NCBI RefSeq assembly: GCF_001886735.1
Contig: NZ_CP018076.1
Coordinates: 2,976,001-3,040,000, forward strand
Source: Sulfitobacter alexandrii
GTDB taxonomy: Bacteria; Pseudomonadota; Alphaproteobacteria; Rhodobacterales; Rhodobacteraceae
Reading direction: 5' to 3'
Length of the DNA: 64,000 nt
Shown: positions 9,231 to 17,098 of the stretch, piece by piece
How the letters are laid out: each line of letters opens with the position of its first letter
Position numbering within the stretch: position 1 is the first letter of the stretch
Notes under the pieces: model-generated
The model's input: the letters and a program-made list of their open reading frames with translations, nothing else
Database searches by the model: none
What the model was told of the DNA's origin: nothing
Program-made: the position numbers and the translations under genes

Positions 9231-10142
9231 ATGAACAAGTTTTTCGCAGCGGCACTCGCCACCACGGCCCTGAGCACGGGCGCCCTTGCCCAGACCAACG
9301 GGATCGACGAATTCCGCATCGGCATCCTCGGCGGCGAGAACGCGCAGGACCGGCTGAACAGCTACCAGTGCCTTGCCGACTACACGTCCGAGGAACTGGG
9401 CGTGGAAACCAAGCTCTTCGCCCCCGCAGACTACAACGGCGTGATCCAGGGCCTGCTGGGCGGCACGCTGGACATGGCATGGATGGGCGCCTCGGGTTAC
9501 GCCGCCGTCTACATCCAGGACCCCGAAGCGGTCGAACCCGTGCTGGTCAAGATCAACCTCGACGGCTCCTACGGCTACCATTCCATCGGGTTCGCCCGCA
9601 AGGACAGCGGCATCACCTCGCTGGAAGACATGCAGGGCAAGGTCTTCGGCTTCGGCGACCCGAACTCCACCTCCGGCTACCTGATCCCCTCCATCGAGAT
9701 CCCGCAGGCCGGTGAAGGCATCACCATGAACTCCGGCGACTACTTCGGCGAGGTCAAGTTCACCGGCGGTCACGAGCAGACCATCGTCGCGGTTGCCAAC
9801 GGCGACATCGACGGCGGCGTGACCTGGGCCGACGGCCAGGGCAACTGGGAAGACGGCTACAACTCCGGCGCCCTGCGCAAGGCCGTGGACGCGGGCCTGG
9901 TGGACATGAACGACCTCGTGGAAATCTGGCGGTCGAAGCCGATCCCGGAAGGCCCCGTCGTGCTGCGCAAGGATCTCCCGCAAGAGGTCAAGGCCAAGAT
10001 GACCGCGCTGGTCGACAACCTTTATGAAACCGACCCCGACTGCGCCTACGGCGTGGCGGCGGGCGAGAGCCTGGGCTTCGATCCGATCACCCACGACGCC
10101 TACGTGTCGATCGTCGAAGCCCGCAAGGCCGAATCGAATTGA
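9231..10142 (+). CDS. phnD: Phosphonate ABC transporter, substrate-binding protein
   Basis: A 303-residue periplasmic phosphonate-binding protein with a signal peptide ending near ALAQ (residue 21). The MAWMGASGYAAVYIQDP stretch and the FGFGDPNSTSGYLIPS block are hallmarks of PhnD-like proteins, where the STSG turn contacts the phosphonate group. It is separated from phnE by a strong hairpin with a T run, so its transcript is probably in excess over the permease part. Confidence 0.93.
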   Translation: MNKFFAAALATTALSTGALAQTNGIDEFRIGILGGENAQDRLNSYQCLADYTSEELGVETKLFAPADYNGVIQGLLGGTLDMAWMGASGYAAVYIQDPEAVEPVLVKINLDGSYGYHSIGFARKDSGITSLEDMQGKVFGFGDPNSTSGYLIPSIEIPQAGEGITMNSGDYFGEVKFTGGHEQTIVAVANGDIDGGVTWADGQGNWEDGYNSGALRKAVDAGLVDMNDLVEIWRSKPIPEGPVVLRKDLPQEVKAKMTALVDNLYETDPDCAYGVAAGESLGFDPITHDAYVSIVEARKAESN

Positions 10143-10163
10143 TCAAAGTCATTTAAGTCGCGC

Positions 10164-10201
10164 TGCAGGCCCCGGTGTCATGTCGGGGCCTGCAATTTTT
10201 T
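10164..10201 (+). terminator. Intrinsic-terminator-like hairpin between phnD and phnE
   Basis: Perfect 11-bp arms TGCAGGCCCCG and CGGGGCCTGCA, a 9-base loop, then A and six T. It ends only a few bases before the phnE ribosome binding site. A partial terminator or mRNA-stabilising hairpin here would raise the binding protein above the permeases. Confidence 0.75.
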
Positions 10202-10214
10202 GAAAGGGGTGGGC

Positions 10215-11087
10215 ATGGCCGATACGACACAGGATATCCGCGGGCAGTATCTTGCCGCGATGCGTCAGAAGCGCGTCATGAACATGGTGTTGCTGATCCT
10301 GTTCGTGGCCCTGATGGTTGCCGGCTTTGCCACGGCGGACGCACGCAACGCCGGTGGCTTCTGGGACGGATGGCGCAATATCCTCGACTTTCCGGCCGAC
10401 GTGATCGGCGAGGCGCTGTCCCGCGCGCACCTGCTGCCGGGCTATTTCCTGAAATACCTGCCCTCCCTCGTCGAGACCATCAACATCGCCGCCGCGGCCA
10501 CGTTGCTGGGCGCCCTGCTGGCCCTCTTCGCCGCGCTGCTGGCGACCCGTGGCCTTGCCCCGCGAACGTGGATCGTCGCGCCCGTCCGCCGGGTGCTGGA
10601 CATCCTGCGCGCCGTGCCCGAAATCGTCATCGCCCTGATCCTGATCTTCCTTCTGGGCGGCGGACCCGTGCCCGCCATGATCGCCATCTGCCTGCATACC
10701 ATCGGGGCTTTGGGCAAACTGTTCTCCGAGGTGAACGAGAACGCGTCGCTCAAGCCGGTCGAGGGGCTCGCGTCGGTCGGGGCGTCGTGGATGCAGCGGA
10801 TGATGCTGGGCGTGGTGCCGCAGGTCGCGCCCAACTACCTCAGCTACGCGCTGCTGCGGTTCGAGATCAACATCCGCGCCTCCGCGATCCTCGGCTTCGT
10901 CGGCGCGGGCGGCATCGGCTACGACCTGCGCAACACCATGTCCTGGGGGCAGGGCAAGTTCGACGAGGCGGCGGCGATCTTCCTGCTGCTGTTCGGCGCC
11001 ATCGTGATCGTCGATCAACTCTCCAGCTATGCCCGCAACCGCCTGACCCACGGCAAGGCCTACAAGGACAAGGGAGCCATCCTGTGA
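10215..11087 (+). CDS. phnE: Phosphonate ABC transporter, permease 1
   Basis: A 290-residue inner-membrane permease with the cytoplasmic EAA-type loop around ENASLKPVEGLASVGASWMQ, which docks with PhnC. Start MADTTQDIRG was chosen because GAAAGGGG lies 5 to 12 bases upstream; an in-frame ATG five codons earlier would overlap that site. It overlaps the next permease gene by 4 bases (GTGA), which implies coupled translation of the two subunits. Confidence 0.92.
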   Translation: MADTTQDIRGQYLAAMRQKRVMNMVLLILFVALMVAGFATADARNAGGFWDGWRNILDFPADVIGEALSRAHLLPGYFLKYLPSLVETINIAAAATLLGALLALFAALLATRGLAPRTWIVAPVRRVLDILRAVPEIVIALILIFLLGGGPVPAMIAICLHTIGALGKLFSEVNENASLKPVEGLASVGASWMQRMMLGVVPQVAPNYLSYALLRFEINIRASAILGFVGAGGIGYDLRNTMSWGQGKFDEAAAIFLLLFGAIVIVDQLSSYARNRLTHGKAYKDKGAIL

Positions 11088-12373
11088 CGACCGCCAGCCT
11101 CACCCTGCAAGCCGACAAACTGATCGCCCGCAAGCGTCTCGCTGCATGCGCCGCCCCCGCGCTGATCGCTGTCTATCTGGTCTATGTCTTCTTCGCCTTC
11201 GACGTGCCCGGCCTGCGCGACCGGGTCAGCGTGGACAACATGAACACGCTGCTGCGCGACGTCTACAGCTACAAGACGCACGTCACGCAGGACAACCGCA
11301 ACGGCGAGGTCACCATCGCGATCGAGGGCGAGCGCAAGGGCGCCTATCCCGCTGGCGAAAGCCCCGACTGGGTGCGCCTCGGCCCCGCCTCCACCGTCGA
11401 TCTCGGCGGCGGGCACATCGTCACCCTTGGCGACACCGTCCGCTACGACATTCCCGGCTACGGCACCGTGACGGCGCAGCCGGGCCGAACCGGCGTCAAC
11501 GCGGAACTGCCGCCGGGCGACGTGCCGGAATGGATCAACGCATCCCGCAACCGCGTGGCGATCACCACGGACGCGGGCCGCGTCACCATCACCCGCAACC
11601 GGACCGAGGTGTTCCGCTATTTTACCGGGTGGGAACTGTTCTTCTTCACCCTCGACAGCCCGTTTCACGGGATGGGCCTGACGGAGCTGATCGCCACCGG
11701 CGACTACGGCGCGATGTGGTCCGACTTCTGGAACAACAAGATGTGGCGGCACGCGGATGTCGCATGGGCGCTGGTCGAAACCATCCTGATGGCGTTTCTC
11801 GGCACCTTCGGGGCCGCGATCATCGCGCTGCCCATGGGCTTTCTCGCCGCGCGCAACTTTACCCCGCTCGGGGCGGCACGGTTCACCGCCCGGCGCATCT
11901 TCGACTTCCTGCGCGGCGTGGATGGCCTGATATGGACCATCGTACTCAGCCGCGCCTTCGGCCCCGGTCCGCTGACCGGCTCGCTGGCGATCATGCTCAC
12001 CGACACCGGCACCTTCGGCAAGATCTTCTCCGAAGCGCTGGAGAACGTGGACGACAAGCAGATCGAGGGCATCGCCTCGACCGGGGCGGCCCCGCTGCAA
12101 CGCTACCGCTTCGGCGTGATCCCGCAGATCACCCCGGTCCTGCTGAGCCAGGTGCTCTATTACCTTGAATCCAACACCCGATCCGCCACCATCATCGGCG
12201 CGATCACCGGCGGCGGCATCGGCCTGCTGCTGACGCAGGCGATCATCACCCAGAAGGATTGGGAAGAAGTGACCTACTACATCGTGCTGATCGTGCTGAT
12301 GGTGATGGCGATGGACAGCCTGTCCGGATGGCTGCGCCGCCGCCTGATTTCCGGCGACGGAGGCGCACACTGA
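11084..12373 (+). CDS. phnE: Phosphonate ABC transporter, permease 2 (long form)
   Basis: A 429-residue permease paralogous to its neighbour, starting at a GTG that overlaps the previous stop. The C-terminal half is the membrane part with the EALENVDDKQIEGIASTGA coupling loop. After the first helix there is an insertion of about 150 residues rich in short beta-strand-like segments (for example GEVTIAIEGERKG), presumably periplasmic. Long second permeases of this sort occur in alphaproteobacterial phn operons. It ends in TGATG with the next gene. Confidence 0.9.
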   Translation: MTTASLTLQADKLIARKRLAACAAPALIAVYLVYVFFAFDVPGLRDRVSVDNMNTLLRDVYSYKTHVTQDNRNGEVTIAIEGERKGAYPAGESPDWVRLGPASTVDLGGGHIVTLGDTVRYDIPGYGTVTAQPGRTGVNAELPPGDVPEWINASRNRVAITTDAGRVTITRNRTEVFRYFTGWELFFFTLDSPFHGMGLTELIATGDYGAMWSDFWNNKMWRHADVAWALVETILMAFLGTFGAAIIALPMGFLAARNFTPLGAARFTARRIFDFLRGVDGLIWTIVLSRAFGPGPLTGSLAIMLTDTGTFGKIFSEALENVDDKQIEGIASTGAAPLQRYRFGVIPQITPVLLSQVLYYLESNTRSATIIGAITGGGIGLLLTQAIITQKDWEEVTYYIVLIVLMVMAMDSLSGWLRRRLISGDGGAH

Positions 12374-12990
12374 TGACCCGCCTGAAACCGCACCTTCCCT
12401 TCGTGCATCCCGACTGCGAAATTACCGACAGCACCTTCGGCGCCTACGTCGAGATCGGGCGCGGGTCGCGCGTGGCACACAGCCACCTGGGGGATTATTC
12501 CTACTGCGACCGCAACGCCGACATCGCCAACGCGGAGGTCGGCAAGTTCTCCAACATCGCGTCCTGCGTGCGCATCGGCGCCACCGACCATCCGATGGAA
12601 AAGGCGAGCCTGCACCACTTCCACTACCGCTCCGCGGATTATTTCGACGACGCCGAACCGGACCACGACTGGTTCGCTCACCGCCGCAGCCGCCGCGCCG
12701 TCATCGGCCATGACACATGGCTGGGTCACGGCGCGCAGGTCCGGCCCGAGGTGACCATCGGCCACGGCGCCGTCGTGGCGGGCGGCGCCATCGTGACCCG
12801 CGACGTACCCCCCTACATGATCGTCGCGGGGATCCCCGCCGTTCCCCTGCGGGTACGGTTCTCCGACACCATCGCCGACCGCCTGATGGCGCTGGCATGG
12901 TGGGACTGGCCGCATGCCCGCCTGCGCGACGCGCTGGAGGACTTCCGCGCGCTTCCGGCCGAGGCCTTCCTGGAAAGGTACGCAGGCTAG
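12373..12990 (+). CDS. Hexapeptide-repeat transferase of the phosphonate cluster
   Basis: A 205-residue left-handed beta-helix acyltransferase of the CAT/DapH-like type that recurs in phosphonate operons. The hexapeptide pattern is visible from EIGRGSRVAHSHLGDYSYC through VGKFSNIASCVRIG and again in THDTWLGHGAQVRP-like and IGHGAVVAGGAIVTRDVPP segments, with catalytic-type histidines in ATDHPMEKASLHHFHYR. It is translationally coupled to phnE by TGATG. The acceptor is unknown; acylation of an aminoalkylphosphonate, as PhnO does, is a reasonable guess. Confidence 0.85.
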   Translation: MTRLKPHLPFVHPDCEITDSTFGAYVEIGRGSRVAHSHLGDYSYCDRNADIANAEVGKFSNIASCVRIGATDHPMEKASLHHFHYRSADYFDDAEPDHDWFAHRRSRRAVIGHDTWLGHGAQVRPEVTIGHGAVVAGGAIVTRDVPPYMIVAGIPAVPLRVRFSDTIADRLMALAWWDWPHARLRDALEDFRALPAEAFLERYAG

Positions 12991-13030
12991 AAGCCGATCG
13001 TCCCGGCGCGGTCCCGCGCGGCCTGACGCG

Positions 13031-13438
13031 TCAACCGGGAAGCCCGTCGATCCTCGGGACCGAGGCCAGATCGTCATCCCACGCCGCCCGGCTGGCATGG
13101 CAGATGTGCGCGCGGGGCCGCAGCGCGACCGGACTGTCCAGCGACCCGGCGGGCACGACCACGGCACCGCCGTCACCTGTCGCGTACGGCAGGGCGGAGC
13201 CGCACTCGGCACAGAAGCTCTTCACGTGCCGCGTGCCGGCCAGACGGAAGACCCTGACCCTGTCCTCGCCGGCCGACCAGCACAGCGTCGCATCCCCGGC
13301 GAACAGGTTGGCCGAATGGGCCGACCCGCTATCCTTGCGGCAGCGCGAACAGTGGCAGAGGTAGAGGGCATCCAGGGCCCCCGCCACCGAGAAGCTCACC
13401 GCACCGCAGAGGCACTGGCCAAAGACCTGGTCTTTCAT
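13031..13438 (-). CDS. GFA family (glutathione-dependent formaldehyde-activating-like) protein
   Basis: A 135-residue zinc protein of the GFA/Mss4-like fold. It carries the cysteine sets CLCG (near residue 9), CHCSRCRK (near residue 33) and CAECGS (near residue 76) expected for two zinc sites. It lies on the reverse strand between the transporter half and the phnF/phnG half of the phosphonate cluster, convergent with the hexapeptide gene. Its link with phosphonate use is only positional, though C-P lyase action on some substrates could make one-carbon products. Confidence 0.85.
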   Translation of the reverse strand: MKDQVFGQCLCGAVSFSVAGALDALYLCHCSRCRKDSGSAHSANLFAGDATLCWSAGEDRVRVFRLAGTRHVKSFCAECGSALPYATGDGGAVVVPAGSLDSPVALRPRAHICHASRAAWDDDLASVPRIDGLPG

Positions 13439-13543
13439 TCACGATCCTTCCGAACGACAGGGGCGCGGCCCCGGTGTGATCACTGCAGCATATCGGCCGC
13501 CCCCGCGGGGACCAAGCCGATTGATCGGCGGGCCGGGACGCGC

Positions 13544-14254
13544 CTAGTCGCCCTCCAGCGTCAGGGTGATCCTGTCTCCCGCGAACCACGTGCTGCCGAA
13601 CTCCACCGGCCTGCCTTCGGAATCCACGTTGACCGACGTGGAAAACAGGACCGGCGCCCCCTCGCGCACCTGAAGGTGCAACGCTTGGGTCGCGGTGGCG
13701 AGCTTGGCCTTTAGCCGGGTGGACGCGCGGGTATAGTCAGGCACCCCCGACCGGCGCAGCGCCTCCGTGACGGACCCGACCGCGCCCAGATGCGCCGGCA
13801 GGTCGGGCAGGCGCGCCGCCGGGAAAACACTGGTGAAGACGGCGACGGGCAGATCGTCCGCAAGCGACAGCCCCTCGACGACATGCACCTCCGCCCCCTC
13901 TTCCAGATCGAGCAGCGTGCGTTCCGTGGGGCTCGCCGCGCGGGTCTGCATCGCGAGAAGGCGCTTGGTCGGCACCCGGCCGGCCGAACTGAGGTTCTGA
14001 TGAAAGCGGACCCGCTTGCCGATGGGATAATCCGTCGGCACCTGCGTCACGAAAACACCCGCGCCGCGCCGGGCATGGACCACCCCCCGCTCCGCCAGCG
14101 CCGCCAGCGCATGACGGACAGTGTGCCTGTTGACGCCAAACCGCGCGGCCAGCGCCGCCTCCGTCGGCAGCTTGTCACCCGGCCCGTACTGGCCGTCGGC
14201 GATCTCAGCCCCAAGGGTGTCGGCAATGGACCGCCAGATCGGGGTGCGGGGCAT
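13544..14254 (-). CDS. phnF: Phosphonate regulator, GntR family
   Basis: A 236-residue regulator with an N-terminal winged helix-turn-helix (PTEAALAARFGVNRHTVRHALAALAERG, residues about 28-55, split here by eye) and a C-terminal UTRA ligand-binding domain of the HutC subfamily. It is divergent from phnGHI and separated from phnG by about 100 bases holding a long inverted repeat. It is therefore likely to repress the C-P lyase genes and itself until an inducer binds the UTRA domain. Confidence 0.9.
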   Translation of the reverse strand: MPRTPIWRSIADTLGAEIADGQYGPGDKLPTEAALAARFGVNRHTVRHALAALAERGVVHARRGAGVFVTQVPTDYPIGKRVRFHQNLSSAGRVPTKRLLAMQTRAASPTERTLLDLEEGAEVHVVEGLSLADDLPVAVFTSVFPAARLPDLPAHLGAVGSVTEALRRSGVPDYTRASTRLKAKLATATQALHLQVREGAPVLFSTSVNVDSEGRPVEFGSTWFAGDRITLTLEGD

Positions 14255-14255
14255 G

Positions 14256-14271
14256 TGTCACCAAAGTTTCA
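14256..14271 (+). promoter_or_regulatory. Possible Pho box in the phnF-phnG gap
   Basis: TGTCA and TTTCA half-sites begin exactly 11 bases apart (14256 and 14267), which is the PhoB spacing. The site abuts the phnF start codon and is about 100 bases upstream of phnG. The second half-site is imperfect and no third repeat follows, so this is tentative. Confidence 0.35.
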
Positions 14272-14310
14272 TGGTTGCAGGGCTTGTCTCGAAGCGGCGA
14301 ATCCGCCATG

Positions 14311-14342
14311 ATTTGTCTAGTTGTATAGCAAGTTAGACAAAT
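14311..14342. promoter_or_regulatory. PhnF-type operator upstream of phnG
   Basis: Perfect 9-bp arms ATTTGTCTA and TAGACAAAT are separated by 14 bases that contain GTATAG. The element is AT-rich against a GC-rich background and ends 15 bases before the phnG start codon. GntR/HutC regulators bind such TCTA/TAGA palindromes, so it is the obvious PhnF site. Confidence 0.7.
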
Positions 14343-14357
14343 CCACAAGGTGTCTAG

Positions 14358-14813
14358 ATGACCGCGACACAAGACCGGACCACGGATCGGCAAGGCTGGA
14401 TGAGCCTGCTTGCCAAATGCGACCCGACCGAACTGGACAGCGCCTGGCGCAGGCTCGACCGGGGCTTCGACCACCAGGTGCTGCGCGCGCCCGAGATCGG
14501 CAGCGTCATGGTCCGGGGACGGGCGGGTGCCGTCGGCGCCGCCTTCAACCTCGGCGAAGTCACGGTGACGCGCTGTTCGGTGCGCCTCTCGACCGGTGAG
14601 GACGGCCACGCCTACGTGCAGGGCCGCGACCGGACCAAGGCGCTGCGTGCGGCCTTGCTGGACGCCGCGATGCAGACCGGCGCCGCGGCCGACATCCGCG
14701 AGAAGGTGCTGGACCCGCTGGCCGCCGCCGCCCGCGAACGCCGGACGGCGCGCGCCGCCAAGGCCGCCGCGACCAAGGTCGATTTCTTCACCATGGCGCG
14801 GGGGGAGGACTGA
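14358..14813 (+). CDS. phnG: C-P lyase core subunit PhnG
   Basis: A 151-residue subunit of the PhnGHIJ complex that, with PhnL, attaches methylphosphonate to ribose triphosphate at the expense of adenine. The family block VMVRGRAGAVGAAFNLGE is present near residues 50-67. AAGGTG precedes the ATG. The stop overlaps the phnH start (TGATG). Confidence 0.93.
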   Translation: MTATQDRTTDRQGWMSLLAKCDPTELDSAWRRLDRGFDHQVLRAPEIGSVMVRGRAGAVGAAFNLGEVTVTRCSVRLSTGEDGHAYVQGRDRTKALRAALLDAAMQTGAAADIREKVLDPLAAAARERRTARAAKAAATKVDFFTMARGED

Positions 14814-15373
14814 TGCAGACCCAGGCCCTGACCGGCGGTTTCGCCGACGCCCCCATCGAGGCTGCGACCGCGTTTCGCACCATCATGCAGGTGATGGCCC
14901 GCCCCGGCGAGATCGCGTCCATCGGGGGCGCCGTGCCGCCCGCGCCGCTCTCCGTCGCGGCGGGGACGCTGCTGCTGACGCTCTGCGACCCTGACACGCC
15001 GGTCCATCTTCCGCCGGGTCACGACAGCCAGGCGATCCGCGACTGGATCACCTTCCACACCGGGGCCCCCCTTGCCGACCCGGACGGCGCCGCCTTCGCG
15101 CTGGGAACATGGGACGCGCTGGCCCCGCAGACCTTCCCCCTCGGCACGCCGGAATATCCCGACCGCTCCACCACGCTGATCGTGGAGCTGCCCGCGCTCG
15201 CCCCCGAGGGCGCCACCCTCCGCGGCCCCGGGATACGTGACACCGCGCGCCTGTCCCTGCCGGAAACGGAAAGGTTCGCGCGGAACGCCGCCCTGTTTCC
15301 GCTGGGCAACGACTTCTTCTTCACCGCCGGGCCGCATATCGCCGCGCTGCCCCGCAGCACGAGGGTTTCCTGA
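14813..15373 (+). CDS. phnH: C-P lyase core subunit PhnH
   Basis: A 186-residue PhnH homologue, the dimeric PLP-transferase-fold subunit without cofactor that binds PhnJ in the core complex. The N-terminal FADAPIEAATAFRTIMQVMARPG and the late PLGNDFFFTAGPHIAALPRSTRV blocks are typical. It overlaps both neighbours by one base in TGATG junctions, which fits equal subunit stoichiometry. Confidence 0.92.
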   Translation: MQTQALTGGFADAPIEAATAFRTIMQVMARPGEIASIGGAVPPAPLSVAAGTLLLTLCDPDTPVHLPPGHDSQAIRDWITFHTGAPLADPDGAAFALGTWDALAPQTFPLGTPEYPDRSTTLIVELPALAPEGATLRGPGIRDTARLSLPETERFARNAALFPLGNDFFFTAGPHIAALPRSTRVS

Positions 15374-16458
15374 TGTACGTCGCCGTCAAGGGAGGCGAAC
15401 ACGCCATCGACAACGCGCACGCCTGGCTCGCCGAGGAGCGCCGCGGAGACCCGCAGGTGGCCGAACTCTCCGTCGCGCAGATCCGCGAGCAGCTGAAACT
15501 GGCGGTGAACCGGGTGATGGCGGAGGGATCGCTCTTCGATCCGGACCTCGCGGCGCTGGCGATCAAGCAGTCGCGCGGCGACCTGATCGAAGCCATCTTC
15601 CTGATCCGGGCCTACCGCACGACCCTGCCCCGCTTCGGCGCGACCCGCGGCATGGACACCGGCAGCATGCACTGCGACCGCCGGGTCTCGGCCACCTTCA
15701 AGGACGCCCCCGGAGGACAGCTGCTGGGGCCCACGTTCGATTACACGCACCGCCTGCTCGATTTCACGCTGGCCGCAGAGGGCGCGCCGCCCCCCGCGCC
15801 GCGCAAGACGGCGGATCCGGCATCCGTGCCCCACATCATGGGGTTTCTCGACCGGGAAAATCTCGTCCAGGACGAACCCGCGGGATCGGCGGAGCCGGCG
15901 GACCTGACCCGCACGCCGCTGGAACTTCCCGCTGAACGGTCCTTGCGCCTGCAGGCGCTGGCGCGCGGCGACGAAGGCTTCATCCTCGGCATGGCCTATT
16001 CCACCCAGCGCGGCTACGCCCGGAACCACGCTTTCGTCGCGGAACTGCGCATCGGCACGCTGGCCGTGGAAATGGAACTGCCGGAACTGGGCTTCACCGT
16101 CGAGGTCGCCGAGATCGAGATCACGGAATGCGAGACGGTGAACCAGTTCAAGGGATCGAAGACCGAACCGCCCCAGTTCACCCGCGGTTACGGCCTCGCC
16201 TTCGGCATGTCCGAACGCAGGGCGATCTCGATGGCGCTGGTGGACCGCGCGCTGCGCTGGAAGGAACTGGGCGAAGACGACACGGGAGCCCCGACCCAGG
16301 ACGAGGAATTCGTCCTCAGCCACTCCGACAACATACAGGCAACCGGCTTTCTGGAGCACATAAAGCTGCCGCACTACGTGGACTTCCAGTCCGAGCTGGA
16401 ACTGATCAGGAAGCTGCGGCGCGACGCCACCGGCGCCGGGAAGGATGCCGCGGAATGA
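15373..16458 (+). CDS. phnI: C-P lyase core subunit PhnI
   Basis: A 361-residue PhnI, the nucleosidase component that displaces adenine from ATP to form alpha-D-ribose 1-methylphosphonate 5-triphosphate. Conserved blocks near the C-terminus, GMSERRAISMALVDRAL and LSHSDNIQATGFLEHIKLP, are clear. The operon is interrupted directly after this gene by inverted palindromes and a DUF559 gene before phnJ resumes. Confidence 0.94.
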   Translation: MYVAVKGGEHAIDNAHAWLAEERRGDPQVAELSVAQIREQLKLAVNRVMAEGSLFDPDLAALAIKQSRGDLIEAIFLIRAYRTTLPRFGATRGMDTGSMHCDRRVSATFKDAPGGQLLGPTFDYTHRLLDFTLAAEGAPPPAPRKTADPASVPHIMGFLDRENLVQDEPAGSAEPADLTRTPLELPAERSLRLQALARGDEGFILGMAYSTQRGYARNHAFVAELRIGTLAVEMELPELGFTVEVAEIEITECETVNQFKGSKTEPPQFTRGYGLAFGMSERRAISMALVDRALRWKELGEDDTGAPTQDEEFVLSHSDNIQATGFLEHIKLPHYVDFQSELELIRKLRRDATGAGKDAAE

Positions 16459-16469
16459 CCTGCGCAAAG

Positions 16470-16615
16470 CCCCCCTCGCCCCCGGCCCCTCTCCCCTCGG
16501 GGAGAGGGGAGATCCGCCCGGAGATTCGCGGACGGTATCATCTCCACGCGGTGCGTCCGGAACGACGGCGAGCCCCCTCTCCCCAAGGGGAGAGGGGGTT
16601 GGGGGTGAGGGGGCG
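16470..16615. repeat. Pair of inverted palindromic repeats (BIME-like) after phnI
   Basis: Two hairpins in mirror arrangement. The first has 11-bp arms CCCCTCTCCCC and GGGGAGAGGGG (16486-16509). The second has 12-bp arms CCCCCTCTCCCC and GGGGAGAGGGGG (16573-16598). Each carries an outer flank, CCCCCTCGCCCCC on the left and its near-complement GGGGGTGAGGGGG on the right. The two units are therefore the same element in opposite orientation, about 90 bases apart. Confidence 0.8.
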
Positions 16616-16683
16616 CCGTCCGCGGGCAGATTTGGCATGCAGGATTAACGCGTCGTTCATCAAGCCGACGGCAAGCTCGCGCC

Positions 16684-17028
16684 ATGTCCGGAAAACCCGC
16701 TCATATCCGCAAGGCCCGGGCGCAACGGCGCTGGATGACGCGGGCGGAAGACGTCCTGTGGCAGGCGTTGCGCAACCGTCAGGTGGCGGGTCTCAAGTTC
16801 CGTCGCAAGGCCCCCATCGCCGGGCTGGTCGTCGACTTCTTCTGTCCCGCGGCACGCCTCGTGATCGAGATCACCGGACCGGGGCAGCATGCGGTGCTGC
16901 TGGCGCGCCGGGATGCCGGCCTGCAGGCGTCGGGATATGGCGTCCTGCGCCTGTCGCGCGAACGGGTCACGTCCGACCTGGATCGCGTCCTGGCAGAGAT
17001 CGGGGCCATCGGCGGGCGCAGGATCTGA
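16684..17028 (+). CDS. DUF559 domain protein (Vsr/restriction-endonuclease-like fold)
   Basis: A 114-residue DUF559 protein. Its motifs RAEDVLWQALRNRQVAGLKFRRKAPI, VVDFFCPAARLVIEI, GQHA and YGVLRLS follow the PD-(D/E)xK-like layout of the family (split here by position: residues about 20-45, 48-62, 65-68 and 83-89). The usual E-x-D-G-x-x-H core reads IEITGPGQHA, so one acidic position is altered. It lies between phnI and phnJ, where no C-P lyase function is needed, next to a pair of inverted palindromes. Biochemical function is unknown. Confidence 0.85.
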   Translation: MSGKPAHIRKARAQRRWMTRAEDVLWQALRNRQVAGLKFRRKAPIAGLVVDFFCPAARLVIEITGPGQHAVLLARRDAGLQASGYGVLRLSRERVTSDLDRVLAEIGAIGGRRI

Positions 17029-17098
17029 CCGGGTCTTGCTTCTGCGCGATTGCCGCACCTCAAGAGACGACCCCCAGTGGAAAGGAGCCGCGCGTGCC

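Noticed and set aside
13031..13438. Reading the GFA gene as part of the phnF transcript
   Set aside because: It is on the same strand as phnF, but there is a gap of about 100 bases and no sign of coupling; co-transcription is possible but not claimed.
16684..17028. Vsr-type mismatch repair endonuclease for the gene between phnI and phnJ
   Set aside because: The motif order fits DUF559 better, and no DNA cytosine methyltransferase gene is near, as Vsr would need.
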